Positions 7,851 through 17,236 of a stretch of DNA of 64,000 nucleotides are shown here, piece after piece; position 1 is the stretch's first letter, and the number at the start of each line of letters is the position of its first letter. The stretch is from an uncultured Bacteroidales bacterium. GTDB taxonomy: Bacteria; Bacteroidota; Bacteroidia; Bacteroidales; Paludibacteraceae. The DNA lies in NCBI GenBank assembly GCA_902800215.1, contig CADCDS010000003.1, positions 1 through 64,000 on the forward strand, given 5' to 3'. Made by a program: the position numbers and the translations under genes. The notes beneath the pieces are model-generated. The model searched no databases. It had not been told where the DNA came from and saw only the letters and a list, made by a program, of their open reading frames with translations.

Positions 7851-9051
7851 CATCGCAAATATCAACCATTTTTTCAAGCAATGCGGCAGTTACAGGAGTA
7901 GTAAAGCATCGCATATCACGGGTTCGATTGTTCGTACCCTACTCGCTTTGACGTTCCTTTTCTCCGGATTCGTCAAGTGCGTCGATCCGTTAGGCACGGT
8001 TTATAAAGTAGAAGACTATCTGACGGCCTTAGGTTTAGGCGGCTTTGTGTCGATAGCGGGTGTTATTGCGGTGCTATTGATCGTGGCGGAATGGATCTTG
8101 GGATGGATGATGCTGTTTAATGTGCGGACGAAATGGACAGTATGGGGAGCGCTGGCGTTTATGTTGATTATGACGCCGTTGACCTTATGGCTCGCCATCA
8201 CGGGTGCGGTACACGACTGCGGTTGTTTCGGCGATGCATTGGTGCTGACGAACTGGCAGACATTCTGGAAGAACGTGGTGTTGCTGAGTCTGGTACTGAT
8301 TTTGCTGTTCTGCAAGAAAGGTATTCCGCAACTCTTCTCCTGGTGGGCAGAGTTAGGTATTGTGTTGATCGGGCTCGGTATCTCTGCCGGTATCATGGGA
8401 TACGGTTATACCCATCTGCCGATCATTGATTTCCGTCCGTATAAGGTGGGCAATAACATCATTGAGTTGATGGAAGACGGTGTAGCGCCGAAGATCGATG
8501 TTTTCTACACGTTTGAGAAAAACGGGGAATTGAGAGAGTTCCTGTACATGGACCGACCGGATCTGCAAGGCGACAGCACATGGACGTTTAAGTTCCAAGA
8601 GACGCGTGTGCTGGATGAAGGTAAAGAGCCGACGATTACGGATTTCCGTTTAGAGAGTATCTTATGGGATTCGGATAGCGATGATATAAGTCCGGTATCC
8701 AGAAGATATATCTATTTGGACGACGATTTGACGTATGATATCCTGGAGTCGGAAGATCCGGTGACACTGATCGTGATGTATGATCTGAGTAAGCGTGACC
8801 GCAAACAAGCAGCACGTGCTGCTCAGTTATACAAGGATATTCAAGAGCAAGGCGGAATCTGTTTCTTCCTGACCGGTTCGGGAGAGGAGGATTTGTTCGC
8901 TTTTGCAGAGGAGACAGGAATAGATATTAATACCGGCTCGTACCTTTACATGGACGCAACGCCTATTAAGACGATCGTTCGTGCTAACCCGGGTGTGGTC
9001 GTGCTCCAAAACGGTGTAGTGAAAGAGAAACATAATATGAAACAATTATAA
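7840..9051 (+). CDS. DoxX-like membrane protein with C-terminal soluble domain
   Basis: 403 residues, matching the Bacteroidota family BT_3928-like/DoxX. Four to five transmembrane helices occupy about 27-180 ([23 protein letters not shown] is the first, with the conserved FSGxxKxxDP motif; [10 protein letters not shown] follows helix 3 and carries a Cys-x-Cys). From about 200 on the protein is soluble and ends with a thioredoxin-fold-like stretch ([19 protein letters not shown]). A role in redox or envelope homeostasis is plausible but not shown. It lies directly before tpiA, a common arrangement in this group. Confidence 0.85.
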   Translation: MRINIANINHFFKQCGSYRSSKASHITGSIVRTLLALTFLFSGFVKCVDPLGTVYKVEDYLTALGLGGFVSIAGVIAVLLIVAEWILGWMMLFNVRTKWTVWGALAFMLIMTPLTLWLAITGAVHDCGCFGDALVLTNWQTFWKNVVLLSLVLILLFCKKGIPQLFSWWAELGIVLIGLGISAGIMGYGYTHLPIIDFRPYKVGNNIIELMEDGVAPKIDVFYTFEKNGELREFLYMDRPDLQGDSTWTFKFQETRVLDEGKEPTITDFRLESILWDSDSDDISPVSRRYIYLDDDLTYDILESEDPVTLIVMYDLSKRDRKQAARAAQLYKDIQEQGGICFFLTGSGEEDLFAFAEETGIDINTGSYLYMDATPIKTIVRANPGVVVLQNGVVKEKHNMKQL

Positions 9052-9068
9052 TAAAATTTGATAGAATT

Positions 9069-9818
9069 ATGAGAACAAGAATGGTAGCAGGTAACTGGAA
9101 AATGAACAAGAACCTGCAAGAAGGTGTAGCATTGGCTACCGAATTGAAAGAAGCAGTAAAAGAACCGAAATGTGCCGTTGTTATCGGTACGCCGTTTATC
9201 CACCTGGCAACGGTAAGTGAGTTGTTGAAGGGTTCGGCTATCAAGGTAGCAGCAGAGAACTGCGCAGATCACGAGAAGGGTGCATATACCGGTGAGGTAA
9301 GTGCTGAGATGGTTAAGTCCACCGGTGCTGAGTACGTGATCTTGGGTCACTCGGAGCGTCGCCAGTACTATGCAGAGAGCTATGAGATGTTAGCAGAGAA
9401 AGTTCGTCTGGCTTTAGCTAACGGTCTGAAAGTGATCTTCTGCATCGGTGAGGTGAAGGAAGAGCGTGAGGCCGGTAAGCAGAACGAGGTTGTTAAGGCA
9501 CAACTGGAAGGATCGGTATTTGGTCTGAGTGCAGAGGAATGGAAGAATATCACTTTGGCTTATGAGCCGGTATGGGCTATCGGTACGGGTTTGACTGCAA
9601 CGCCGGAACAAGCACAGGAGATCCATGCGTATATCCGTGGTTTGGTGGCAGAGAAATACGGTAAGGTTGCTGCAGAGGACACGACGATCCTGTACGGCGG
9701 AAGCTGCAACGAGAAGAACGCTGCTGAGTTGTTCGCTTGCCCGGATATCGACGGAGGTCTGATCGGTGGTGCTGCACTCGTAGCAGAGAAGTTCCTGGCT
9801 ATTATCGCTGCGCGTTAA
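9069..9818 (+). CDS. tpiA: Triosephosphate isomerase
   Basis: 249 residues. It interconverts dihydroxyacetone phosphate and glyceraldehyde 3-phosphate in glycolysis. Catalytic residues are visible: Asn-Lys in AGNWKMNK (about 10-13), His in ILGHSERR (about 95), and Glu in [11 protein letters not shown] (about 168). The phosphate-binding GG near LIGGAAL closes the barrel. The stop codon lies in an 8-nt repeat array. Confidence 0.98.
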   Translation: MRTRMVAGNWKMNKNLQEGVALATELKEAVKEPKCAVVIGTPFIHLATVSELLKGSAIKVAAENCADHEKGAYTGEVSAEMVKSTGAEYVILGHSERRQYYAESYEMLAEKVRLALANGLKVIFCIGEVKEEREAGKQNEVVKAQLEGSVFGLSAEEWKNITLAYEPVWAIGTGLTATPEQAQEIHAYIRGLVAEKYGKVAAEDTTILYGGSCNEKNAAELFACPDIDGGLIGGAALVAEKFLAIIAAR

Positions 9819-9848
9819 ACCGTTAAATCGTTAAACTGTTAAGCTGTT
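9813..9848 (+). repeat. YGTTAAAN octamer array, tpiA-carbonic anhydrase spacer
   Basis: 4.5 units: CGTTAAAC, CGTTAAAT, CGTTAAAC, TGTTAAGC, TGTT. It provides the TAA stop of tpiA and runs up to the ATG of the next gene, so the spacer is entirely repeat. Confidence 0.95.
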
Positions 9849-10373
9849 ATGGCTTTAATCAAAACGATCAATCGGAATGGTGAAATTCTCACACCGCACA
9901 TTGCCGACGACGTGTTCATGGCAGAGAATGCCACGGTTGTCGGCGATGTGACGGTAGGAGAAGGAAGCAGTTTATGGTTTAACTCGGTTCTTCGCGGTGA
10001 CGTGAACACGATCGTTATCGGTAAGCACTGTAATATCCAGGACGGCGCGGTGCTGCATACGCTGTATCAGAAATCGACGATTAAGTTAGGCGACTACGTG
10101 TCGGTGGGTCATAACGTGACGATTCACGGTGCTGACGTCGATGACTATGCGTTGATTGGTATGGGTGCTACCCTACTCGACGATGCGCATGTGGGTGAAG
10201 GTGCGATTGTGGCCGCTAATGCGCTGGTGCTGAAAGGCACGCAGATAGGTCCTCATGAGATCTGGGGCGGTGTGCCGGCTAAGTTCATCAAGAAAGCCGA
10301 CCCGGCGCAGACGGAAGAGATGAATAAGAAAATTGCGAATAACTATGCCATGTATGCAAGTTGGTACCGTTAA
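9849..10373 (+). CDS. Gamma-carbonic anhydrase-like (left-handed beta-helix) protein
   Basis: 174 residues of hexapeptide repeats (about 15-140) typical of the YrdA/PaaY branch of gamma-carbonic anhydrases. Putative Zn ligands are the His residues in VLHTLY (near 80), VGHNVTIHGADV (two His near 97 and 102). A C-terminal helix follows (AQTEEMNKKIANNYAMYASWY). Whether it hydrates CO2 or is a related acyltransferase-fold protein cannot be told. Confidence 0.88.
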   Translation: MALIKTINRNGEILTPHIADDVFMAENATVVGDVTVGEGSSLWFNSVLRGDVNTIVIGKHCNIQDGAVLHTLYQKSTIKLGDYVSVGHNVTIHGADVDDYALIGMGATLLDDAHVGEGAIVAANALVLKGTQIGPHEIWGGVPAKFIKKADPAQTEEMNKKIANNYAMYASWYR

Positions 10374-10398
10374 AACGTTAAAGTGTTAAATCGTTATT
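10368..10398 (+). repeat. YGTTAAAN octamer array, carbonic anhydrase-pyrH spacer
   Basis: Units CGTTAAAA, CGTTAAAG, TGTTAAAT, CGTTATTA. It supplies the TAA stop of the upstream gene and fills the gap to the pyrH ATG. Confidence 0.95.
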
Positions 10399-11103
10399 AT
10401 GTATAAACGCATTTTATTAAAATTATCCGGAGAGAGTTTGGCCGGGGAAAATAAGCAAGGTATCGATACCGAGCGTTTGAACCAATATGCCGAGCAGGTG
10501 AAAACGATTGCAGCGAAAGGTGTGCAGATCGGTATTGTGATCGGTGGGGGCAATATCTTCCGTGGTTTGAGCGGTGCCCAGCGAGGTTTTGACCGTGTGA
10601 AAGGTGACCAGATGGGCATGTTGGCGACGGTGATCAACGCGTTAGCGTTGGCTTCGGCGTTGGAGTCCATTGGTCAGAAAGTACGTGTGCTGACTTCTAT
10701 TCGCATGGAGCCGATAGGAGACTTCTACAGTCCCGCCAAAGCGCAACGATTGTTAGAGAAAGGCAATGTGGTGATTTTGGCCGGAGGAACGGGTGCACCG
10801 TATTTTACGACCGACACAGGAAGCAGTCTGCGTGCGCTGGAGATCAAAGCGGACGTGATGCTGAAAGGTACCCGTGTGGATGGTATCTATACCGCCGATC
10901 CGGAGAAAGATCCAACCGCTACCAAGTTCAGCGAAATTACTTATGATGAAGTGATTCGCCGTGGACTGAAGGTGATGGATCAGACTGCTACCGTGATGTG
11001 CAAAGAAAACGGTATGCCGATCTATGTGTTTAACATGGATCAAGTAGGTAATTTAGAAAAAGTTATTAACGGAGAGTGTATTGGAACTCTCGTAAAACCC
11101 TAA
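10399..11103 (+). CDS. pyrH: UMP kinase
   Basis: 234 residues of the amino-acid-kinase fold; phosphorylates UMP to UDP. Visible signatures: [13 protein letters not shown] at the N-terminus, [12 protein letters not shown] near 50, the uridylate site [16 protein letters not shown] near 75, and [12 protein letters not shown] near 160. Followed by frr, the usual pyrH-frr pair. Confidence 0.97.
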   Translation: MYKRILLKLSGESLAGENKQGIDTERLNQYAEQVKTIAAKGVQIGIVIGGGNIFRGLSGAQRGFDRVKGDQMGMLATVINALALASALESIGQKVRVLTSIRMEPIGDFYSPAKAQRLLEKGNVVILAGGTGAPYFTTDTGSSLRALEIKADVMLKGTRVDGIYTADPEKDPTATKFSEITYDEVIRRGLKVMDQTATVMCKENGMPIYVFNMDQVGNLEKVINGECIGTLVKP

Positions 11104-11107
11104 TAGT

Positions 11108-11671
11108 ATGGAAGACGAACTTGAATTGTATCAGAATGCAGCCGAAGAGCAAATGCAAAACGCTGTTGCTCACTTGGATGACACCCTTCAGCACATCCGT
11201 GCAGGTAAAGCAAATCCTCGTATCTTAGATCCCATTAAGGTGGATTATTACGGAGCGATGTCTCCTTTGGCTAACTGCGCGACTATCACTACACCCGATG
11301 CTCGTACGATTGCTATCACGCCGTGGGAGAAGAAGTTGATCAATGAGATCGAGCGTGCGATTATCAACTCGAATATCGGTTTGGCACCGTCTAACAATGG
11401 TGAAACCATTCGTTTGATTTTACCGCCGTTGACCGAAGAGCGTCGCCGTGATTTGTGCAAGCAATGTAAAGGTGAGCTGGAAGAGGCGAAGATGTCTATC
11501 CGTAATGCCCGCCGCGACGCGATTGAGGAGTTTAAGAAACTCATCAAAAACGGTCTGAGTGAGGATATCGAGAAGGATGCGGAAGAAGAGATGCAAAAGA
11601 CGCACGATAAGTATATCGCTAAAGTCGAAGCACTCTACGCAGCGAAAGAGAAGGAAATTATGACCGTTTAA
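11108..11671 (+). CDS. frr: Ribosome recycling factor
   Basis: 187 residues, normal RRF length. It splits post-termination ribosomes with EF-G. The three-helix bundle shows in [18 protein letters not shown], the beta domain in [23 protein letters not shown], and the hinge in [21 protein letters not shown]. The stop overlaps the rsgA ATG (TAATG), indicating translational coupling. Confidence 0.97.
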   Translation: MEDELELYQNAAEEQMQNAVAHLDDTLQHIRAGKANPRILDPIKVDYYGAMSPLANCATITTPDARTIAITPWEKKLINEIERAIINSNIGLAPSNNGETIRLILPPLTEERRRDLCKQCKGELEEAKMSIRNARRDAIEEFKKLIKNGLSEDIEKDAEEEMQKTHDKYIAKVEALYAAKEKEIMTV

Positions 11672-12576
11672 TGGCGAAAGGTCTTGTTATTAAAACTACG
11701 GGTAGCAGTTACATCGTTCGAATGAACGATGGTTCGGATGCGGAATGCCATGTAAAAGGCAATTTCCGTATCCGAGGTATTCGTAGTACCAATCCTGTTG
11801 CAGTAGGTGACTACGTAACAGTCGAAGACGGCTGGATTATGGATGTCGAGGACAGGCGAAACTATATCATCCGCAAGTCCACAAATCTAAGTAAAGAGAG
11901 TCATATCTTAGCAGCCAATATCGATCAGGTGGCACTAATTGTGACGGTGAATCATCCCGTGACGAGTACCACATTCATTGACCGATTCTTGGCGACCTGT
12001 GAGGCCTATCGCGTGCGCGCGATCCTTATATTTAATAAGATTGATCTGCTGACGGAAGAAGAGACGAAGCAGTTGAAGGAGTTACGGGAATTGTATGAAC
12101 AACTGGAGTACCCTACTTTAGAGATTTCAGCTATTAGTTGTCAGCCATCAGAGGTGCTGCCTTTGTTCGAAGGAAAGACTACTTTGTTGAGCGGTAATTC
12201 GGGTGTAGGCAAGAGTACGTTGCTTAATGCGCTGTTCGGAAAGGAAATGACGCGTACCGGTAAGATTTCCGATGCCCATGATAAGGGAATGCATACGACC
12301 ACATTCAGCGAGATGTATTTTCTGGACAACGGAGCAATCATTGATACACCGGGCATCAAAGGATTCGGCACGATTGATTTCGAGAAAGAAGAGGTGAGTC
12401 ATTATTTCCGTGAGATTTTTCACACCAGTAGGGATTGCCGTTTCGGTAACTGCACGCATACCAATGAGCCGGGCTGTGCGGTACAAGAAGCGATTATAAA
12501 AGGAGACATAGCGATTTCTCGCTATGAATCCTATTTGTCTTTATTGGGAGACTGTACCGAAAGCAAGTATAGGTAA
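11671..12576 (+). CDS. rsgA: Ribosome small-subunit GTPase RsgA
   Basis: 301 residues. A circularly permuted GTPase for late 30S maturation. The N-terminal OB fold (about 1-65) is followed by G4 FNKIDLL (about 120), G1 GNSGVGKSTLLNALFG (about 175) and G3 DTPGIKGFG (about 225), in the permuted order. The C-terminal zinc knuckle is CRFGNCTHTNEPGC. It ends the operon and converges with the pectate-lyase-like gene with no gap and no clear terminator. Confidence 0.96.
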   Translation: MAKGLVIKTTGSSYIVRMNDGSDAECHVKGNFRIRGIRSTNPVAVGDYVTVEDGWIMDVEDRRNYIIRKSTNLSKESHILAANIDQVALIVTVNHPVTSTTFIDRFLATCEAYRVRAILIFNKIDLLTEEETKQLKELRELYEQLEYPTLEISAISCQPSEVLPLFEGKTTLLSGNSGVGKSTLLNALFGKEMTRTGKISDAHDKGMHTTTFSEMYFLDNGAIIDTPGIKGFGTIDFEKEEVSHYFREIFHTSRDCRFGNCTHTNEPGCAVQEAIIKGDIAISRYESYLSLLGDCTESKYR

Positions 12577-14232
12577 TTACTTGATTTCCAAACCATCAAC
12601 GGTATATATCTTCTCTCCGCGTTGGATAAGGATTTGTCCTTCGCGGAGTTTTTTGATCGCTATTGGCTCTTGGCTATTAGCTGTTGGCCATTCAACTCCT
12701 TGCGGTTGATAGCCGTCATCCATGGGTGATTTATGGGTGATGGCGTAGTCGAGGTACATTTCCAACATGGTGTAACCGCTTTCGTGAAGGGTGTTATTGT
12801 CCGGAACGGAAGGATTACAGCCGTTGGCCATTTCCCAACTGTCCGGCATGCCATCGAGGTCCGTATCCGTTTCAGCAACCACGGAGACATAGGCATAGAA
12901 TCCTTCGGCGTCGGAAGGAATATCGATGATGCCTTTCTTCTTAGACTTATAACCGCTATAGGTGTAGGAATTGGTTCGTGTCTCTTCGATGATGCGGTTC
13001 TCTACATGGTCACGCGGGAAAACACCTACGGTATCCAAAACCGTCTGATAGGCTTGTTCTGCTGTTTCAAACATTCCCGCAGCATAGGCAAGGGCATCAA
13101 AATCATAGAGACCGGAGAACTCGGTGGAGTCTGCATTGCAGTCCCAGTACGGCGTTTTTGTACGTATCAACGTATCTACGCGTGCCTGATCCTGGGTGTA
13201 GGTCTTGATGGTGACGGCAGACCAGTTATCTTCTGTCGCCGTCGGTACTCCGTCAAAGATGTTTCCATGGATATACCATTGACTGGCCCCCCGACTGGTG
13301 GCACCGCTGCGTTGCAGATCAGCTACCACGAAGAGAGGGGTGTTGGTGGTATTCGGACCTTTGATGTAATAGTTATTCACAAAATTGACCTCATGTCCGG
13401 AATTACGGCCGTTGTAGTACTTATCGTCGCATGTATTCTCTCCGCCGTGGCAACCGCTGCTACCTCCATAATAATTGAAATTCACATTGTTAATGTAATC
13501 CAGATAGACGATTCGGTCATTATTCCGTGCGCCGTTAAAACGGCAGGAACGACCGTTGTTATGCGCTAACAGATTATGATGGTAGGAAGCCGGCGAACCG
13601 CCCCATTGACAGCCGTATCCACGTGAGCCTTTCGGATGACCGGAGGTGTACAAGCCTTCATGCACGAGGCAATATTGAACCGTAAAGAAATGGCTGTCAA
13701 AGGTATTGATGTTCTCTTCCGCTGACCAACCGAAGTCGCAATGATCGAGGATGAAGTTGGAGCAGTTCTCTGCACCAAACGCATTCTCTTTACAGAAAGA
13801 TCCTGCCGCATCTTCATTTCCTACCCGGAAACGGATGTTTCGAATGATGAAGTTCTCCGATCCGCCGCAGTTGACTTTGTTGTGCGTGATGACGATACCT
13901 ACACCGGGCGCTGTTTGTCCGGCGATGGTGTAGTTCTTACGGTTGATACGCAGGTCTTTGACGAGCCGAATCTCACCGGTCACAGCAAAACAGACGGTGA
14001 TGGGTTCATCAGGAAATTGCTTCATGGCCCAACGGAGTGATCCTTCTGTTTCTCCATTCGCGTCATCGGCAAGGCTGGTCACATATACGACTTTACCTCC
14101 ACGACCACCGGCAGTGAATTTACCGAATCCTTCGGCACCCGGGAAAGCGGGAAGTTGTGCAAAAGCGATTAATGCACTAAAGCAGCCAACTGCTGCCATA
14201 ATGAATCGTTTGGTACTGGAGCTGTAATGCAT
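12577..14232 (-). CDS. Secreted polysaccharide lyase family 1-like protein (pectate lyase type)
   Basis: 551 residues. Signal peptide with a basic n-region (STKRF) and cleavage near FAQ. Then FPGAEGFGKFTAGGRGGKVVYVT, the start of the right-handed parallel beta-helix in pectate lyase-like proteins, with helix rungs FIIRNIRFRVG, FILDHCDFGWS and VNFVNNYYIKGPN. The segment TDTDLDGMPDSWE (about 460) is a calcium-type DxDxDG repeat. The tail, LREGQILIQRGEKIYTVDG, resembles C-terminal domains of type IX-secreted Bacteroidales proteins; this is a judgement by eye. Substrate probably pectin-like, unproven. A heptamer array encodes TANSQEPIA between the body and that tail. Its 5' end overlaps the upstream gene by 64 nt. 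Confidence 0.85.
   Translation of the reverse strand: MHYSSSTKRFIMAAVGCFSALIAFAQLPAFPGAEGFGKFTAGGRGGKVVYVTSLADDANGETEGSLRWAMKQFPDEPITVCFAVTGEIRLVKDLRINRKNYTIAGQTAPGVGIVITHNKVNCGGSENFIIRNIRFRVGNEDAAGSFCKENAFGAENCSNFILDHCDFGWSAEENINTFDSHFFTVQYCLVHEGLYTSGHPKGSRGYGCQWGGSPASYHHNLLAHNNGRSCRFNGARNNDRIVYLDYINNVNFNYYGGSSGCHGGENTCDDKYYNGRNSGHEVNFVNNYYIKGPNTTNTPLFVVADLQRSGATSRGASQWYIHGNIFDGVPTATEDNWSAVTIKTYTQDQARVDTLIRTKTPYWDCNADSTEFSGLYDFDALAYAAGMFETAEQAYQTVLDTVGVFPRDHVENRIIEETRTNSYTYSGYKSKKKGIIDIPSDAEGFYAYVSVVAETDTDLDGMPDSWEMANGCNPSVPDNNTLHESGYTMLEMYLDYAITHKSPMDDGYQPQGVEWPTANSQEPIAIKKLREGQILIQRGEKIYTVDGLEIK
12662..12692 (-). repeat. TTGGCT heptamer array inside the pectate-lyase-like gene
   Basis: Plus-strand units ATTGGCT, CTTGGCT, ATTAGCT, GTTGGCC. 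It encodes the linker TANSQEPIA before the C-terminal tail. The same family appears at 24880, 39792 and 54270. Confidence 0.9.
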
Positions 14233-14849
14233 ATGGGTTGTTTACTTACAGGATGAATAAATGCTATTTGTCGTGCGTGGAGAGAGATACCTCCATCGGG
14301 ATTCGAACGCTTGGCGCCGTACTTCAGATCTCCTTTAATTGGACAGCCTATGGCCGCCAATTGGCAACGGATCTGATGATGTCTGCCGGTCTCCAAATTG
14401 ATCTCTAACAGGGTGTAATTTTCGCCACGAACGAGTGTGTGATAATTCAAAATAGCCTTCTTCGCATTATTGGCGTTCGGTTTTGCTATATAGGATTTGT
14501 TCTGTTGCTCATTACGAATTAACCAGTTTTCGAGTCTTCCTTCCGGCATTTTAGGAGCACCTTGCACGATCGCCCAATAGGTCTTTTGGATCTGTTCATG
14601 GGATTGGAACATGGCATTCAAACGGGTGAGGGCTTTGCTGGTTCGAGCGAAAAGTACTACTCCACTCGTTGGACGATCGAGGCGATGGGTGACGCCTAAA
14701 AAGACCTCACCGGGTTTGTTGTATTTCTCCTTGATATACGCCTTAACGATCTCGGAAAGGGGTGTATCGCCGGTCTTATCGCCCTGTACGATCTCCGAAC
14801 AGGTTTTGTTGACAGCTATAATATGGTTATCTTCGTACAGGACGGTCAT
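14169..14849 (-). CDS. RluA-family pseudouridine synthase
   Basis: 226 residues. The catalytic motif THRLDRPTSGVVLFARTSKAL (Asp near 58) and the later GRHHQIRCQLAAIGCPIKGDLKYGA are those of RluA/RluC-type enzymes that convert uridine to pseudouridine in rRNA or tRNA. No N-terminal S4 domain, so it is of the short RluA/TruC type. The target base cannot be inferred. It overlaps both neighbours (rlmB by 4 nt; the pectate-lyase-like gene by 64 nt). Confidence 0.93.
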   Translation of the reverse strand: MTVLYEDNHIIAVNKTCSEIVQGDKTGDTPLSEIVKAYIKEKYNKPGEVFLGVTHRLDRPTSGVVLFARTSKALTRLNAMFQSHEQIQKTYWAIVQGAPKMPEGRLENWLIRNEQQNKSYIAKPNANNAKKAILNYHTLVRGENYTLLEINLETGRHHQIRCQLAAIGCPIKGDLKYGAKRSNPDGGISLHARQIAFIHPVSKQPICITAPVPNDSLWQQLAALVH

Positions 14850-15646
14850 AATCCACGTTGACGAATGGCTTCGTAAATAAACACGCCAGCGGCGACGGAG
14901 ACATTGAGCGACTCAATGACGCCGGTCATCGGTAAGCGCACTTTGTCCGTACAGAGTTTGAGGTTCTCCTCATAGATACCCTTCTCTTCAGACCCCATGA
15001 CGATACAGGTAGGAACGGTCATATCAACTTCCGTGTAGTTCCGATCGGTGTGTTCAGTGGCCGCCACAATACGCAGACCACTCTCCTGCAGGTAATGCAA
15101 AGCGTTTTGCAGGTTCTCCACTTTGCATATCGGCAGACTGTGCAGTGCGCCGGCAGACGCTTTGACGGCATCTCCGTTGATGGCTGCACTTCCACGCGTA
15201 CCTATGATTAACGCGTGTACACCTGCGCACACGCAGGTACGAGTGATGGCACCGAAGTTACGCACATCGGTCACGCCATCCAGCATAACGAGCAAGGGTG
15301 TCTTGCCTTCATCGTACAGCGATGCCACCAGGTTTTCCAAAGGATAGAACTCAATGGGACTGAGAAAAGCGATCACGCCTTGATGGTTCTTGTCTGTGAA
15401 TTGGTTGAGTTTCTCCAGCGGTACCCGTTGAATCTGCGTACCGGTTCCTTCGAGTTTAAGCAGCAGTTCTCTACCGATAGCTGAACTCATATCTCTACGG
15501 ATCAGCACTTTATCCAATGCCTTACCGGCATCGATGGCTTCCATCACGGCACGGATACCGAAGATCATCTCTTTCTCTTTCGGTCTACGTGTCTCGTAAG
15601 ATGTACGATTGGACGATTTACGATTTACAATTTTATCTTGAAACAT
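14846..15646 (-). CDS. rlmB: 23S rRNA (guanosine-2'-O-)-methyltransferase RlmB/TrmH family
   Basis: 266 residues. An N-terminal substrate-binding domain (IFGIRAVMEAIDAG onwards) is followed by the SpoU/TrmH knotted domain with motif 1 VTDVRNFGAITRTC (about 128), motif 2 IVMGSEEKGIY (about 215) and motif 3 LPMTGVIESLNVSVAAGVFIYE (about 240). Members methylate G2251 of 23S rRNA or a related site. The first 20 residues (KIVNRKSSNRTSYE) come from a heptamer array and are probably dispensable. Confidence 0.93.
   Translation of the reverse strand: MFQDKIVNRKSSNRTSYETRRPKEKEMIFGIRAVMEAIDAGKALDKVLIRRDMSSAIGRELLLKLEGTGTQIQRVPLEKLNQFTDKNHQGVIAFLSPIEFYPLENLVASLYDEGKTPLLVMLDGVTDVRNFGAITRTCVCAGVHALIIGTRGSAAINGDAVKASAGALHSLPICKVENLQNALHYLQESGLRIVAATEHTDRNYTEVDMTVPTCIVMGSEEKGIYEENLKLCTDKVRLPMTGVIESLNVSVAAGVFIYEAIRQRGL
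15604..15632 (-). repeat. TACGATT heptamer array at the rlmB N-terminus
   Basis: Plus-strand units TACGATT, GGACGATT, TACGATT, TACAATT; one unit is 8 nt. It encodes the low-complexity N-terminal residues of rlmB. Confidence 0.75.
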
Positions 15647-15649
15647 AAT

Positions 15650-17233
15650 TTAGTATTTTAACCAGTTAATAAATTCCATAGGATCCGTTGTAAATGCCAT
15701 ATAATCAGCGATTACGTTTCCGTTAGCATCCAGTTGCACATAGAACGGCTGGGCATTGGAGCCGTATTTCTCCCGTTGGATAGCACTGTTCTTGGCGCCG
15801 ATACCATTATGCCGTTCATCGACGAAGAGTTCGATAAAGACGTAGTTCTGCAGGCGCGTCTTGACCGTGTCCACATCGATAACATGGTCTTCCATCTTCC
15901 GGCAGTTAACGCAGCCGTAACCGGTAAAGTCAATGATGACGGGTTTGTTTTCCTGTCGTGCATACGCCAGGCCTTGTTCATAGTCATGGAATTTCTCCAA
16001 TCCTTCTATCTCCCGAGGTGGTGCGAAAGCACTGATGGCTTTGACGGGTGCACCCCAAAGGCCGGGTACTAAGTAAGCGGCAAAAGCCAGAGAAGGGATG
16101 ATCACCAAGGCGCGGATGATACGTCGTATCCAGGACAGTTTATGGATACGTACCAACAGATAGATACCGATGCCGGCAAAGCAGAGTATCCAGATGGCGA
16201 TGAAGAGCCAACGCGGCAGGATACCCCAGCCGTACACCAGATCAGCGACACTGAGGAACTTAAGTGACAAAGCCAGTTCGAGGAAGGCCAATACCACTTT
16301 GAAGGATGTCATCCAATCGCCTGATTTGGGTGCTTTCTTCAACCACTGCGGGAACATCGCAAAGAGGGAGAAAGGTAATGCCAACGCAACAGCAAAGCCC
16401 AACATACCAAATGCAGGTGCCAGTATACTGCGGCCGGCGGCTTCTACCAACAGCGTTCCGATAATCGGTCCGGTACAAGAGAAAGACACAATCACTAAGG
16501 TGAATGCCATGAAGAGGATGCTCAGGAATCCACCCGTTGAACGCGCTTTACTGTCCAGTTTTGTGGACCATGAATCGGGTAAGGTGATTTCAAACAAGCC
16601 GAAGAAAGACAACGCGAAGAGTACTAATATTAGGAAGAATACGATATTCACTACTGCATTCGTGCTTAGTTCATTCAACGCCGATGCCCCAAAGAGGATC
16701 GTTACCAGCAGGCCTAAACCGACGTATAGTACAATGATACTCAGGCCATAGAGGATGGCATTCCGTGCACCTTTGTCCGTGCGTTTGAGGAAGAAGGAGA
16801 CGGTCATCGGAATGATCGGCCATACGCAAGGTGTGAAAATCGCCAGCAGTCCGCCAAGGAAACCTAACACAAAGATCCATAGGAGGGATTTGTCCGCCAA
16901 GCCGTTTCCGAGTTCTGCCACTTGATCGTTCGTCATGGACCAGTATTCCGGTGCCAGACACCTGCCTTCGATATCGCTGCAGGCATTGAAACAGATGGTA
17001 TCCGCAGCGCCTATCATGACCGTGTATTCCCGTGCATGGATCTCTTCATACATTGACTCAGCACCCACGGAAAAGAGCGTCATATGCCAGCCTTCTTCAA
17101 TTGTAGCCGTACAACGCACACTGTCCCCTACTCTTTCTCCGTTCCACGTTACCGGTTCGTATATCTGCGCCTGCGCAGGGATCAGGAAGAAGGAACAAAA
17201 AATCAAAAACAGTATTTTTAATGCATGCTTCAT
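15650..17233 (-). CDS. dsbD: DsbD-type thiol:disulfide interchange protein
   Basis: 527 residues. Signal peptide (ends PAQAQ), an N-terminal periplasmic DsbD-alpha-like domain (about 25-110), about eight transmembrane helices (about 115-385; FLGGLLAIFTPCVWPIIPMTVSFF carries the conserved transmembrane Cys in TPCxWP), and a C-terminal thioredoxin domain with redox motif GYGCVNCRKME (about 430). It would carry electrons from cytoplasmic thioredoxin to envelope proteins. The second transmembrane Cys is in SFSCTGPIIG. Confidence 0.93.
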   Translation of the reverse strand: MKHALKILFLIFCSFFLIPAQAQIYEPVTWNGERVGDSVRCTATIEEGWHMTLFSVGAESMYEEIHAREYTVMIGAADTICFNACSDIEGRCLAPEYWSMTNDQVAELGNGLADKSLLWIFVLGFLGGLLAIFTPCVWPIIPMTVSFFLKRTDKGARNAILYGLSIIVLYVGLGLLVTILFGASALNELSTNAVVNIVFFLILVLFALSFFGLFEITLPDSWSTKLDSKARSTGGFLSILFMAFTLVIVSFSCTGPIIGTLLVEAAGRSILAPAFGMLGFAVALALPFSLFAMFPQWLKKAPKSGDWMTSFKVVLAFLELALSLKFLSVADLVYGWGILPRWLFIAIWILCFAGIGIYLLVRIHKLSWIRRIIRALVIIPSLAFAAYLVPGLWGAPVKAISAFAPPREIEGLEKFHDYEQGLAYARQENKPVIIDFTGYGCVNCRKMEDHVIDVDTVKTRLQNYVFIELFVDERHNGIGAKNSAIQREKYGSNAQPFYVQLDANGNVIADYMAFTTDPMEFINWLKY

Positions 17234-17236
17234 GTT

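Noticed and set aside
12733-13569. 278-codon open frame antisense to the pectate-lyase-like gene
   Set aside because: The minus-strand product has a signal peptide and clear family motifs; the plus-strand frame shows no domain, promoter or plausible composition. Other long antisense frames (55371-56231, 57045-57878, 43936-44694) were dropped for the same reason.
14284-14310. GGGATTCGAACGC resembles a tRNA T-arm
   Set aside because: It lies within the RluA-type coding sequence (RSNPDGG), and no acceptor or anticodon arms can be formed around it.
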